Assembly (NCBI GenBank): GCA_017617545.1
Contig: JAFZVZ010000009.1
Span: forward strand, 1-50,575
Origin: Lachnospiraceae bacterium
GTDB taxonomy: Bacteria > Bacillota > Clostridia > Lachnospirales > Lachnospiraceae
Length of the DNA: 50,575 nucleotides
Direction of reading: 5' to 3'
The translations under genes and the position numbers were made by a program. Below the pieces are notes generated by a model. The model ran no database searches. It saw nothing but the letters and a program-made list of their open reading frames with translations, and was not told the DNA's origin. Positions 38,526-47,124 of the stretch are shown piece by piece; position 1 is the first letter of the stretch; each line of letters opens with the position of its first letter.

Positions 38526-39914
38526 ATGGAAAAGACGATGGACAAAATTGTTGCGCTTGCGAAGGCAAGAGGCTTTGTATATCCGGGCTCCGAGATTTAC
38601 GGCGGCCTGGCGAACACCTGGGATTACGGCAACCTCGGCGTTGAGCTGAAGAACAACGTAAAGAAGGCCTGGTGGAAGAAGTTTATTCAGGAAAATCCTT
38701 ACAATGTCGGCGTGGACTGCGCCATCCTGATGAACCCGCAGACGTGGGTTGCTTCGGGCCATTTGGGTGGATTTTCCGATCCTTTGATGGACTGCAAGGA
38801 GTGCCACGAGCGCTTCCGCGCGGACAAGCTGATCGAGGATTTTGCGGCGGAGAAGGGCATCACGCTCCCGAAGCCGATCGACGCATTTTCCCAGGACGAG
38901 ATGAAGGCGTTCGTCGAGGACAACAACATTCCGTGCCCGACCTGCGGCAAGCATAACTTCACCGATATCCGTCAGTTCAACCTGATGTTCAAGACGTTCC
39001 AGGGTGTCACCGAGGATGCGAAGAACACCGTGTACCTCCGCCCGGAGACCGCGCAGGGCATCTTCGTAAACTTCAAGAACGTGCAGCGCACGAGCCGCAA
39101 GAAGATCCCGTTCGGTATCGGCCAGATTGGCAAGAGCTTCCGAAACGAGATCACGCCCGGTAACTTCACGTTTCGTACCCGCGAGTTCGAGCAGATGGAG
39201 CTTGAGTTCTTCTGCGAGCCCGGCACCGACCTTGAGTGGTTCCAGTACTGGAGAGCGTTCTGCCGCGATTGGCTTCTGTCCCTCGGCATCAAGGAGGACG
39301 AGATGCGTCTTCGCGACCATGCTCCCGAGGAGCTTTGCTTCTACTCGAAGGGCACGACCGATATCGAGTTTTTGTTCCCGTTCGGCTGGGGCGAGCTCTG
39401 GGGTATCGCGGACCGTACCGACTATGACCTTACACAGCACATCAACACGTCCGGTGAGGACCTTACCTATTTTGACGATGAGAAGCAGCAGCGCTACACG
39501 CCTTACGTTGTAGAGCCGTCGCTCGGCGCGGACCGCGTCGTGCTCGCGTTCCTGTGCGCGGCATACGACGAGGAGGAGCTCGCCGAGGGCGACATCCGCA
39601 CCGTGCTTCACTTCCATCCGGCACTCGCACCCGTGAAGATCGGCGTTCTGCCGCTTTCCAAGAAGCTTGCAGAGGGCGCTGACAAGATCTACGCGGAGCT
39701 TTCGAAGTACTACAACTGCGAGTACGATGACCGCGGAAACATCGGCAAGCGCTATCGCCGTCAGGACGAGATCGGTACGCCGTTCTGCGTCACCTATGAC
39801 TTTGATTCGGAAAATGACGGCTGCGTCACCGTTCGCGACCGCGACACGATGGAGCAGGAGCGCGTGAAGATCGAGGATCTGAAGGCGTACTTTGCGGCTA
39901 AGTTCGAATGGTAA
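38526..39914 (+). CDS. glyQS: Glycyl-tRNA synthetase, dimeric type
   Basis: A 462-aa class II synthetase of the single-chain alpha2 type found in archaea, eukaryotes and some bacteria, not the alpha2beta2 GlyQ-GlyS type. Class II signatures: motif 1 near [27 protein letters not shown], motif 2 [25 protein letters not shown], and motif 3 [21 protein letters not shown] zinc-binding pair CKECHERF and CPTCGKHNF sits in the insertion, and the anticodon-binding domain begins near [10 protein letters not shown]. The ATG is 8 nt after CGAGGT. A tRNA-Leu gene follows by 48 nt with its own promoter. Confidence 0.97.
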   Translation: MEKTMDKIVALAKARGFVYPGSEIYGGLANTWDYGNLGVELKNNVKKAWWKKFIQENPYNVGVDCAILMNPQTWVASGHLGGFSDPLMDCKECHERFRADKLIEDFAAEKGITLPKPIDAFSQDEMKAFVEDNNIPCPTCGKHNFTDIRQFNLMFKTFQGVTEDAKNTVYLRPETAQGIFVNFKNVQRTSRKKIPFGIGQIGKSFRNEITPGNFTFRTREFEQMELEFFCEPGTDLEWFQYWRAFCRDWLLSLGIKEDEMRLRDHAPEELCFYSKGTTDIEFLFPFGWGELWGIADRTDYDLTQHINTSGEDLTYFDDEKQQRYTPYVVEPSLGADRVVLAFLCAAYDEEELAEGDIRTVLHFHPALAPVKIGVLPLSKKLAEGADKIYAELSKYYNCEYDDRGNIGKRYRRQDEIGTPFCVTYDFDSENDGCVTVRDRDTMEQERVKIEDLKAYFAAKFEW

Positions 39915-39921
39915 AAAAGTA

Positions 39922-39950
39922 TTGACTTTCACACCGAGTGATGGTAATAT
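39922..39950 (+). promoter_or_regulatory. Promoter of tRNA-Leu(CAG)
   Basis: TTGACT (39922-39927), 17 nt, TAATAT (39945-39950). The -10 and its flank (TGGTAATATAAGC) are the same as at the second tRNA-Leu promoter. Confidence 0.85.
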
Positions 39951-39961
39951 AAGCGATGCTT

Positions 39962-40045
39962 GCAGTTGTGGCGGAATTGGCATACGCGCATGATTCAGGT
40001 TCATGTCCATGTACTTGGGTGTGGGTTCAAGTCCCATCAACTGCA
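39962..40045 (+). tRNA. tRNA-Leu, anticodon CAG
   Basis: An 84-nt class II tRNA. The acceptor stem is GCAGTTG / CAACTGC with discriminator A40045; the D-arm contains GAATTGGCA; the anticodon stem CATGA / TCATG closes the loop TTCAGGT (anticodon CAG); the long variable arm and GGGTTCAAGTCCC T-arm are present. CCA is not encoded. Confidence 0.95.
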
Positions 40046-40047
40046 GA

Positions 40048-40085
40048 AAGGCTGTCGGAGAGCAATGCTCGACCGACAGCCTTTT
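40048..40085 (+). terminator. Terminator of tRNA-Leu(CAG)
   Basis: An 11-bp stem AAGGCTGTCGG (40048-40058) / CCGACAGCCTT (40073-40083) with TTTT at its end. Confidence 0.9.
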
Positions 40086-40115
40086 CATTTTCCGATTATT
40101 CACTTAAGAGCCGGA

Positions 40116-40586
40116 TTACTCCGTGCACTTCTTCAGCAGCACCATACCGCTTCCGAACGGAAGAAGACCGTCCTCGTTGAGCTTCAGCTCATCCCACGGG
40201 GACTTTACTTCACCGAAGATCTCGCGATGCTCTTTGGTGTTGTAGAGGATGGAGCCATTTTCCTCTTTCCACTCCTTCTCCTCAAGACACATCATGCCGT
40301 CCTTCCATGCAAAAATCTCGCCGGCCGCGATAGCAGCATCCACTTCCTCCTGAGAAACGCCCTCGGGAGCCTTCATCCACATGTAAACCTTGCCGTCCGC
40401 CGTGAACTCCGTGCGGGAGCTGAACCCGCTCATCATTTCCGCCGGATCACCGTCCAGCTCGCCGGCAGCCTGCTTCGCCTCGAGTTCAGCCTTGACCTCG
40501 TCGAGCGTGAAAAAGTCGAATTTGCCGCCTACAAAAGACCTCGCTTTGGCAACTTCCCAGATACCGATCAGTTCTGCAGCACTCAT
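40116..40586 (-). CDS. Conserved small protein, possibly lipocalin-like
   Basis: A 156-aa cytosolic protein I do not recognise by name. It has no signal peptide or membrane helix and is acidic. The order of elements (LIGIWEVAKARSF, TEFTADGKVYMWMKAPEGVSQEEVDAAIAAGEI, WKEENGSILYNTKEHREIFGEVKSPWDEL, then GMVLLKK) suggests a small beta barrel with repeated strands ending in the LIGxWxV motif of lipocalin-like domains. It is a type of protein often seen as hypothetical in Lachnospiraceae. AAGGAGG lies 9 nt upstream of the ATG; the gene is single, with a promoter at 40667-40695. Ligand or role unknown. Confidence 0.85.
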   Translation of the reverse strand: MSAAELIGIWEVAKARSFVGGKFDFFTLDEVKAELEAKQAAGELDGDPAEMMSGFSSRTEFTADGKVYMWMKAPEGVSQEEVDAAIAAGEIFAWKDGMMCLEEKEWKEENGSILYNTKEHREIFGEVKSPWDELKLNEDGLLPFGSGMVLLKKCTE

Positions 40587-40666
40587 GTAACAATTCCTCC
40601 TTATGATGATACGAAATCCCCTTCCGGCGCCGTGAAACCGGCACTCCGGGAAGACCCCACAAGGTC

Positions 40667-40695
40667 ATTATACCGACGGCGCAACAGTAACGCAA
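40667..40695 (-). promoter_or_regulatory. Promoter of the lipocalin-like gene
   Basis: Minus strand TTGCGT (plus 40690-40695), 17 nt, TATAAT (plus 40667-40672). Confidence 0.72.
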
Positions 40696-40714
40696 GGAAA
40701 ATGTGAAAAAGTGA

Positions 40715-40743
40715 TTGACAAGCTCAAGTCGTAGTGGTAATAT
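40715..40743 (+). promoter_or_regulatory. Promoter of tRNA-Leu(AAG)
   Basis: TTGACA (40715-40720), 17 nt, TAATAT (40738-40743). The leader contains a small hairpin GTGTTG-AAAA-CAACAC just before the tRNA. Confidence 0.85.
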
Positions 40744-40770
40744 AAGCAAGCGTGTTGAAAACAACACTCT

Positions 40771-40853
40771 GCGGACTTGCTGGAATTGGCAGACAGGCAT
40801 GACTAAGGATCATGTGCGCTAAGCGCGTTCGGGTTCAAGTCCCGTAGTCCGCA
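40771..40853 (+). tRNA. tRNA-Leu, anticodon AAG
   Basis: An 83-nt class II tRNA. Acceptor stem GCGGACT / AGTCCGC with discriminator A40853; D-arm with GGAATTGGCAGA; anticodon stem CATGA / TCATG around loop CTAAGGA (anticodon AAG, A34 presumably edited to inosine by TadA); variable arm TGCGC-TAA-GCGCG; T-arm GGGTTCAAGTCCC. CCA is not encoded. Confidence 0.93.
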
Positions 40854-40857
40854 TCGA

Positions 40858-40896
40858 AAATGTCTCTCGACCTAGGTCGGGAGACATTTGTTTTTT
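40858..40896 (+). terminator. Terminator of tRNA-Leu(AAG)
   Basis: Stem AAATGTCTC (40858-40866) / GAGACATTT (40881-40889) with inner CGACC / GGTCG, followed by a T run to 40896. The T run overlaps the -35 box of the next promoter. Confidence 0.92.
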
Positions 40897-40916
40897 ATGG
40901 CGTTTCGTGATATAGT
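40888..40916 (+). promoter_or_regulatory. Promoter of the ArsR-family gene
   Basis: TTGTTT (40888-40893), 17 nt, TATAGT (40911-40916), overlapping the tRNA terminator's T tract. Confidence 0.6.
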
Positions 40917-40994
40917 GTATGTGTCGGACGTTGCGCACAATGCGGGACGGCCGGAAGTCCTTTGTGAGGTGTTTGAGCAAGGAGGTGACACGTG

Positions 40995-41363
40995 ATGACG
41001 AAACTTGGCTGCGATTGCGATCCCATGAATCCGGAACTGGTGGAACAGGCGCTCGCGGGCATGCCTGCGGGGCAGCGGCTGGCACAGATGACGGAGTTTT
41101 TCAAAGTGATCGGCGATGATACCCGTCTGCGGATCCTTGCGTCACTGCGTGGCAGGGAGCTGTGCGTGAGCGACATCGCCAACGTTGTGGACATGTCAAA
41201 ATCGGCGGTTTCCCATCAGCTCCGTGTCCTTTCCTCAGCGGACCTTGTGAAGGGTCGCCGCAAAGGGAAAAATGTGTACTATTCCCTCGATGACGAGCAC
41301 GTTGAAGAGATCTTCAACGACGCGATGGAGCACGTGACGCACCGGCACGGGGACGCGCAGTAA
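40995..41363 (+). CDS. ArsR/SmtB-family metal-sensing repressor
   Basis: A 122-aa winged-helix repressor. The core is GDDTRLRILASLRGRELCVSDIANVVDMSKSAVSHQLRVLSSADLVKGRRKGKNVYYSL. The C-terminal helix carries the alpha-5 site DEHVEEIFNDAMEHVTH, which is exactly DxH-x10-HxxH as in zinc sensors SmtB and CzrA. The N-terminus has CDCD, recalling CadC. In the alpha-3 helix only one cysteine of the CadC CxC is kept (ELCVSD). This points to zinc, with cadmium or lead less likely. Start is the ATG at 40995 or the GTG at 40992, both near AGGAGG. The convergent P-type ATPase has a matching operator in its promoter. Confidence 0.93.
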   Translation: MTKLGCDCDPMNPELVEQALAGMPAGQRLAQMTEFFKVIGDDTRLRILASLRGRELCVSDIANVVDMSKSAVSHQLRVLSSADLVKGRRKGKNVYYSLDDEHVEEIFNDAMEHVTHRHGDAQ

Positions 41364-41371
41364 CAACGAAG

Positions 41372-41412
41372 ACAAAACAAACGCCGCAACCAACATTACG
41401 TAGGCTGCGACG
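41372..41412 (-). terminator. Terminator of the metal ATPase gene
   Basis: Read leftward, a 10-bp stem CGTCGCAGCC / GGTTGCGGCG (plus 41403-41412 and 41382-41391, two G-U pairs) followed by TTTGTTTTGT. Confidence 0.78.
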
Positions 41413-41465
41413 CGTTGAAAGAGATAAATCCATTATCGGAAAATGTTGATCAGTTCAGGGCTTGC

Positions 41466-43496
41466 CTAGTACCGAAGCGTGCGAAGCGCGTTGAGGATCG
41501 CGAGCACACACACGCCGACATCGGCGAAGACGGCCATCCACATACCGGCGAGACCGAGCGCTGCAAGCGCGAGCACGGCGAATTTTACGCCGAGGGAGAA
41601 AATGATGTTTTCCCGGGCGATGCGGACGGTTTTGCGTGCGATCCGCACGGCGAGAGGAATCTTGGCGAGGTCATCGTTCATGATGACGACGTCGGCGGCT
41701 TCGATGGCTGCGTCGGATCCGAGACCTCCCATGGCGATACCGACATCCGCGGCAGCGAGCACCGGCGAATCGTTGATGCCGTCGCCGACGAACAGAACGG
41801 AACCGTTCCGGTCGGGAGCTTCCAAAAGCTCGGTCAGGTGAGTGATCTTGTCGCCGGGAAGAAGTTCCGTGTAGGAGCCGCTCATGCCGAGCTCGGCAGC
41901 GACGGTTTCACCGACCTCACGGCGGTCACCGGTCAGCAGTACGGTTTTGCGGATACCCAGGTCGCGGAGCGCCTGCAGCGCCTCCGCGGCGTTTTGCTTG
42001 ATGCGGTCGGCGATCCGAATTACGCCTGCGGGCTGACCGTCAACAGCGACATAGACGAGGGTGCCGACGGCATCCATCACCCGGTCGGAGTGACCGGCGA
42101 AGGCTTCCGTCACAGCGGGCAGCGAAAGGCTGCCGGCAGCGATGTCATGGCCTTCAAACCGAACGGAGACACCTTTGCCCGCGAACTCGCGCACATCGGA
42201 GGTCCGGCCGCGCAGCTCGGAGGCATCGGAAGCGTCCGCTTCCGCCTGCGAATACGCCTTCAGGATCGAGGTTGCGATCGGGTGCGTGGAACCGCTTTCC
42301 GCGGCAGCCGCGTAGCGGAGAACATCCTGTTCGGAATGGTTGATCGATACGATCTCCTGCACTTCAAAGACGCCCTCGGTGAGCGTTCCGGTCTTGTCAC
42401 AGGCCAGCGCGGAGGCGTTGGCGAGCAGCTCCAGATAGCTTCCGCCCTTCACAAGGATGCCGGCGCGGGACGCGCCGCCGATCCCTCCGAAAAATGAGAG
42501 CGGAACGGAGATGACAAGTGCGCAGGGGCAGGATACGACAAGGAAGGTGAGCGCGCGGTAGATCCAGGTGCGGAACGCGCCGCCGAAGAAGATCGGCGGA
42601 ACGAGCGCCACCAGCACTGCCAGCGCAACCACGATCGGAGTGTAGTAGCGTGCGAAACGGCGGATCATGGCCTCAGGGCGGGATTTCCGGTCGGAGGCAT
42701 GCTCGACCATCTCAAGGATTTTCTGCAGGGAGGAATCCTCTGCAGTATGAGTAACGCGCAGGGTAAGACGACCGTTTGTGCTGATGCAGCCGCTGACGGC
42801 ATTTTCCCCGACACCGATGCGACGCGGCACCGATTCACCGGTCAGCGCGGAAGTATCGAGGAAGGATTCACCGTCCGTCACAACGCCGTCGAGAGGGATC
42901 CGTTCGCCGACACCGACGATGATGGTTTCGCCGACGAGGACATCCTCGGGATCGACGAGAACCTCCTGACCGTCACGAAGAACCGTCGCGCGGTCGGGAC
43001 GGAGCGTCATCAGTTCCTCCACCGAGCGGCGGGAACGCTCCTCGGCGTACTCTTCAAACAGCTCGCCGATGCGGAACAGCACCATGACCGCGATGGCCTC
43101 GGGATACTCGCCGACGGCAAATGCGCCGAGTGACGCGATCGCCATCAGGAAATCCTCCGCGAGGAAGTGTCCGCGAATGAGGTTTCTCGCGGCACCGAGC
43201 AAAACCTCGCCGCCGCTTACAAGGTAGCCTGCGGCAAATACCGCGATCCGCAGCCAGGCGGGATCCTCCGGAAGCAAAAGACCGGTGACAAGAAGAGCGA
43301 GGGATACGGCGATGATGATCAGGGATTTGCGGCGTTCGCCGGGTTCATCCCCGTGGTGATGATCGCAGCCGCATCCGCACTCGACTCCGCAACCATGGTC
43401 GTGATCGTGGTCGTGATGATGCTCGTGAGCATGCTCATGCTTGCAATCGCAATCGTGCTCATGTTCGTGGTCGTGTATAGTTTCATTGTTTTTCAT
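41466..43496 (-). CDS. Zn/Cd/Pb-type P1B ATPase with His/Cys-rich N-terminus
   Basis: A 676-aa heavy-metal exporting P-type ATPase. The first 50 residues contain about 20 His and many Cys and Asp in HEH/HDH repeats plus GCGVECGCGC, in place of the ferredoxin-like GMTCxxC domain of typical ZntA. The transport motif SCPCALV (CPC 323-325), phosphorylation site DKTGT (D367), TGES and GDGINDSP are intact. The SCPC group and the C-terminal helices with MAVFADVGVCVLAILNALR place it in the Zn/Cd/Pb exporters (P1B-2). Start is the ATG at 43494-43496, 8 nt after GGAGGG. Transcription is from the operator-bearing promoter at 43542-43571, so metal-loaded ArsR would release it. Confidence 0.96.
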   Translation of the reverse strand: MKNNETIHDHEHEHDCDCKHEHAHEHHHDHDHDHGCGVECGCGCDHHHGDEPGERRKSLIIIAVSLALLVTGLLLPEDPAWLRIAVFAAGYLVSGGEVLLGAARNLIRGHFLAEDFLMAIASLGAFAVGEYPEAIAVMVLFRIGELFEEYAEERSRRSVEELMTLRPDRATVLRDGQEVLVDPEDVLVGETIIVGVGERIPLDGVVTDGESFLDTSALTGESVPRRIGVGENAVSGCISTNGRLTLRVTHTAEDSSLQKILEMVEHASDRKSRPEAMIRRFARYYTPIVVALAVLVALVPPIFFGGAFRTWIYRALTFLVVSCPCALVISVPLSFFGGIGGASRAGILVKGGSYLELLANASALACDKTGTLTEGVFEVQEIVSINHSEQDVLRYAAAAESGSTHPIATSILKAYSQAEADASDASELRGRTSDVREFAGKGVSVRFEGHDIAAGSLSLPAVTEAFAGHSDRVMDAVGTLVYVAVDGQPAGVIRIADRIKQNAAEALQALRDLGIRKTVLLTGDRREVGETVAAELGMSGSYTELLPGDKITHLTELLEAPDRNGSVLFVGDGINDSPVLAAADVGIAMGGLGSDAAIEAADVVIMNDDLAKIPLAVRIARKTVRIARENIIFSLGVKFAVLALAALGLAGMWMAVFADVGVCVLAILNALRTLRY

Positions 43497-43541
43497 GTGA
43501 GTAACCCTCCAAAACAATTGAGCCGTCGTTCATCTGATTGC

Positions 43542-43571
43542 ATTATAGTTGAACAGCCATTCAATTGTCAA
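43542..43571 (-). promoter_or_regulatory. Metal ATPase promoter with ArsR/SmtB operator
   Basis: Minus strand TTGACA (plus 43566-43571), 18 nt, TATAAT (plus 43542-43547). The spacer contains TTGAA-N6-TTCAA (43549-43564), the 12-2-12-like half-site pattern of SmtB/CzrA operators, placed to block polymerase. Confidence 0.9.
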
Positions 43572-43615
43572 GAGGTTTTTCAATTATTTTTCGAAACAAC
43601 AGAGGTAATTTTTCT

Positions 43616-44200
43616 ATGACGGAAACTACGACAGGCAACCCGCACGGCAGCCTGTATATCATCCGGCACGGCAGGACGGACTGGAACGACCTGCGCAAGC
43701 TGCAGGGAAGGACGGACATTCCGCTGAACGAGGAAGGACGCAGGATGGCCGCCGAGGCGGCGAAGGAATACGCGGACATTCCGTTCGACATCTGTTTCTG
43801 CTCCCCGCTTGTGAGGGCGAAGGAGACGGCGGAGATCCTTCTGCGCGACCGCGACGTGCCGATCGAGTACGATGACCGGCTGATGGAGATGTCGTTCGGG
43901 ATCTACGAGGGCGTGCAATACAGTTTTTCCATCCCGGACTGCCCGGTGAACCGATTTTTCGACCACCCCGAGACGTACACCGATGCGGTGGAGGGCGGCG
44001 AGAGCACACCGGAGTTGATGGCGCGCACCGGCAGCTTCCTGTGCGAGAAGGTGTACCCGCGGCTTCGGCGCGGCGAGAACGTGCTGATTGTCGGGCACGG
44101 CGCGATGAATTCGAGCATCATATGCAACGTGCGCAACCTGCCGCTCACGGAATTCTGGAGCGTCGGAATTGAGAATTGCAAATTGAAGAAATTGATGTGA
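43616..44200 (+). CDS. Histidine phosphatase family protein
   Basis: A 194-aa phosphoglycerate-mutase-like phosphatase. The catalytic RHG is in LYIIRHGRTDWNDLRKLQGRTDIPLNEEG, and the other pocket residues are R in SPLVRAKETAEIL, E in MEMSFGIYEG and H in VGHGAMNSSI, so all four positions are filled. Related enzymes include phosphoserine, alpha-ribazole and broad-specificity phosphatases; the closest activity cannot be told. The ATG at 43616 follows AGAGGT; the in-frame ATG-less extension to 43565 crosses the ATPase promoter and is not used. Confidence 0.93.
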   Translation: MTETTTGNPHGSLYIIRHGRTDWNDLRKLQGRTDIPLNEEGRRMAAEAAKEYADIPFDICFCSPLVRAKETAEILLRDRDVPIEYDDRLMEMSFGIYEGVQYSFSIPDCPVNRFFDHPETYTDAVEGGESTPELMARTGSFLCEKVYPRLRRGENVLIVGHGAMNSSIICNVRNLPLTEFWSVGIENCKLKKLM

Positions 44201-44239
44201 TAATTACCCGAAGAGAGGAAACCGAGGAGGTTCATTGAC

Positions 44240-46900
44240 ATGATTTTTCGGAAAATAACAGCCGTACTGCTTGCGGTGGTCCTGGTCCTGTCCATGGCTG
44301 CGTGCACGAACAGTGCCAAGATCCCGGAGGAGGTCGAGGAGACGCCGACACCGACGCCGTCGGAGGAACCGCAGCCGACGGAGGCGGAGCCTACGCCCAC
44401 GGAGGCCGTTCCGACGGAGGTGCCCGACAAGGGAATTGATCTCTCGCCGGTGAAGGAGGACGACGGCACGATCTACGCGGGAACCGTGAAGACGACGAAG
44501 CGGACGGCGGACGGCGAGGTCGGGCACGAGGCCTATGCGGGCGAAACCGGCAAGGATTACTCGGACGAGGCCGTGTACACGTACAACACCGCCATCGCCG
44601 ACGGAAGCGGCCTGAACTGGTCTCCGTTCGCGTGGAAGAGCGAGGAGGATGAGCAGATCCTCTCGTATCTGTCGATGGGTCTCTATGATTTTGTGCTGAA
44701 CACGGAGAAGACCGGCTGGAGCGTCATTTGCGAGATGGCAGCGGAGCTGCCGGCGGACGTCACGGCGGAGTACGTCGGACGGTACGGAATTGCCGAGGGC
44801 GACACCGCGAGAGCGTGGAAGATCGTCCTGAACAAAAACGCCAAATGGGACGAGGAGACGCCGATCAACGCGGACAGTTATATATACTCCTACAAGGAAC
44901 TGCTGAACCCGCTCATGCAGAACCCGCGCGCCGGGGAGGTGTGCACGGGAGAATTTGCCATATACAACGCCGAAGAGTACCGCAATTCCGGCACGGAATA
45001 CTGGGCGGTCAACAACAACGGAACAAAGACGTACGTAAAATGGTACGCGAAGATGAAGTCGGAGGACGGCACATACACCGCGGGTGACGGCAGTCCGCTC
45101 GCGTTCGGCCTGAAGACGCCGTACGCGTGGATGGAAGGACATTCCCTGGAGGATTACTACAAGGCCGGCTACATGCCGGAGGAAATTTGGAAGACTCTCA
45201 GCGACCTCGCCGATGAGGAGGGATACATTCCGGTGACGGACGAATCCGCTGCGGCGCTGCTCACCTTTACCGGAAGTGATATCTGGGGCAACGAGCAGGA
45301 GATCCATCTGGAAAATTACATGTCCTACAAGAAGCATAACGCGGCTGTCACATGGGATGAGGTCGGTATCATCAAGACCGGTGAGTACGAGCTCGTGCTG
45401 ATCACAAGGGAGCCGGTGAGCAACCCCGAGATCCGCGTTCCCGAATGGCTGAGCAGAATTTTCCTTGTAAAGGAGGATCTGTGGGAAGCCTGCAAGAAGT
45501 ATTACAACGAGGCGGGCAAGGAGGTTAAGGCCGACAGCGAGGAGATCGCGTCCGTGACAAGCGACTACGGCACGAACGCAGAGAAGACGGCAAGCTTCGG
45601 TCCGTACAAGATGACGTCCTTCCGCTCCGATAAGCAGATCACGTTCGAGCGAAACGAGCAGTGGTACGGCTACGCGGACGACACGCACAAGGGGCAGTAC
45701 CAGACCGACGTGATCAACATCAAGGTGATCGGCAAGCACGACGCGCAGATCAGCGCGTTCCGCAAGGGCGAGCTCGACGGCGTTGAGCTGCAGAGCGACG
45801 ATCTGAAGGATTACGCGGAGAGCCCGTACATCCGGTACACGCCGCAGTCATACACGACGAAGCTGTCGTTCAACACGGACAAGAGCGCGCTGGAGCAGAG
45901 AGGCACGCAGATCCTCGCGAACGAGAATTTCCGGCACGCGCTGTCGCTGGCGATCGACCGCGCAAAATTCACCGCGATCTTCACGCTCGCGGGCACACCC
46001 GGCTACGGACTGTTCAACAAGTCCTACCTCTGCGACCCGTATACCTTCACGGTATACCGCGACACGGAGGGCGCCAAGGCGGCGCTGGTCGGCCTCTACG
46101 GCGTGCGGTTCGGCGATGAGACGGAACTTGCCGATATCGCGGCGGCGTACGAAACCATCACCGGCTACAATATTGAGGATGCGCGCGCGTACATGAAGAA
46201 GGCGTACGACGAGTGCATCGCCGACAAGACGTACGACGGATCGTCGAAGGTGGAGCTGGAGATCCTGGTGTACCAGAACAGTGATCTTTACGCGCAGATG
46301 GCGCAGTTCTTAAGCGACGCGCTTTCGGAGGCGTGCGCGGGCACCGGCTTCGAGGGCAAGGTGACGCTCGCGATGAAAGCGGACAGCAACTACTACAGCA
46401 CGATGTACGCCGGAGACGCGGACATGATATTTTCCGCGTGGGGCGGCGCGCCCACCGAGCTGTTCTCCATCCTGTACAAGAGCTACTGCGACGACGCTAC
46501 GGGCAATGGCAACCAGGTCGAGTACGGCTTTGACACTTCAAAGCTGATGGTCAAGATCCAGGCGGACGGCGACGATTACGTTGCGTCCCTGCAGAACTGG
46601 GCCAAATGGGCAGCGGGCGTCGATCCGGAACTGAAGATCGCGACCGAGGACCGCACGAAGGTGCTCGCGGCATTCGCGGAGTATGACTCAGTTACGCAGG
46701 CAGCCATCTACGGCTTGCTCGAGAAGGCGTACCTGAGCACGTACGCGGCGATCCCGCTGTACTACCGCAACACGGTCTCGCTGGTGTCGGCGAAGGGTGA
46801 TTTTGCGAGCGGACAGAGCCTGGACCGCGTCGCGTACGGCGGCATCCGCTTCTACACCTACAAGTACAACGATGAGGAATGGAAGGACGCGGTGAAATAA
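44240..46900 (+). CDS. Large solute-binding lipoprotein, family 5 (Opp/Dpp type)
   Basis: An 886-aa lipoprotein: signal sequence with lipobox LSMAAC (Cys about residue 22), then a Pro/Thr/Glu linker to about residue 62, then a long family 5 solute-binding region with TYNTAIADGSGLNWSPFAW, NKNAKWDEETPINADSYIYSYKELL, GPYKMTSFRSDKQITFERNEQWYG and, late, FRHALSLAIDRAKFTAIFTL. At nearly 900 residues it is about 60% longer than usual binding proteins because of inserts (about 220-400). No permease or ATPase gene adjoins it, so it may serve the distant 11371-16505 importer or another transporter. GGAGG precedes the ATG by 9 nt. Confidence 0.93.
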   Translation: MIFRKITAVLLAVVLVLSMAACTNSAKIPEEVEETPTPTPSEEPQPTEAEPTPTEAVPTEVPDKGIDLSPVKEDDGTIYAGTVKTTKRTADGEVGHEAYAGETGKDYSDEAVYTYNTAIADGSGLNWSPFAWKSEEDEQILSYLSMGLYDFVLNTEKTGWSVICEMAAELPADVTAEYVGRYGIAEGDTARAWKIVLNKNAKWDEETPINADSYIYSYKELLNPLMQNPRAGEVCTGEFAIYNAEEYRNSGTEYWAVNNNGTKTYVKWYAKMKSEDGTYTAGDGSPLAFGLKTPYAWMEGHSLEDYYKAGYMPEEIWKTLSDLADEEGYIPVTDESAAALLTFTGSDIWGNEQEIHLENYMSYKKHNAAVTWDEVGIIKTGEYELVLITREPVSNPEIRVPEWLSRIFLVKEDLWEACKKYYNEAGKEVKADSEEIASVTSDYGTNAEKTASFGPYKMTSFRSDKQITFERNEQWYGYADDTHKGQYQTDVINIKVIGKHDAQISAFRKGELDGVELQSDDLKDYAESPYIRYTPQSYTTKLSFNTDKSALEQRGTQILANENFRHALSLAIDRAKFTAIFTLAGTPGYGLFNKSYLCDPYTFTVYRDTEGAKAALVGLYGVRFGDETELADIAAAYETITGYNIEDARAYMKKAYDECIADKTYDGSSKVELEILVYQNSDLYAQMAQFLSDALSEACAGTGFEGKVTLAMKADSNYYSTMYAGDADMIFSAWGGAPTELFSILYKSYCDDATGNGNQVEYGFDTSKLMVKIQADGDDYVASLQNWAKWAAGVDPELKIATEDRTKVLAAFAEYDSVTQAAIYGLLEKAYLSTYAAIPLYYRNTVSLVSAKGDFASGQSLDRVAYGGIRFYTYKYNDEEWKDAVK

Positions 46901-46944
46901 CGCTGATTAAATCATCGTTATTTCACAGCCTCCGGCGGATCGCA

Positions 46945-47017
46945 CGAATGCGCAGCGGAATCCTGCCCGCTTTGCGGGCGCGCATTCGGCGGCGACAGAC
47001 GCGAAAAGCGTCTGTCG
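46945..47017. other. Cluster of GC-rich hairpins between genes
   Basis: A 9-bp outer stem CGAATGCGC (46945-46953) / GCGCATTCG (46980-46988) encloses GCCCGC-TTT-GCGGGC (46965-46979). It is followed by a 10-bp stem CGACAGACGC (46993-47002) / GCGTCTGTCG (47008-47017). A terminator hairpin comes 26 nt later. The 316-nt gap 46901-47216 otherwise holds a promoter. Confidence 0.7.
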
Positions 47018-47042
47018 ATTCAAGGGAATACTAAGGTTTATG

Positions 47043-47076
47043 AGCGACTCCGCCATGGTTGGCGGGGTCGCTTTTT
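47043..47076 (+). terminator. Terminator before the purO-like gene
   Basis: Stem AGCGAC-t-CCGCC (47043-47054) / GGCGG-g-GTCGCT (47061-47072) followed by TTTT. Confidence 0.88.
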
Positions 47077-47124
47077 CGCGTGGATCATTTGTCGAAAAAT
47101 ACTCTGAATTCCGTCGAAAATGCC

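Noticed and set aside
38331-40103. 590-codon minus-strand frame opposite glyQS
   Set aside because: The plus strand encodes all class II synthetase motifs and the frame runs over a tRNA gene.
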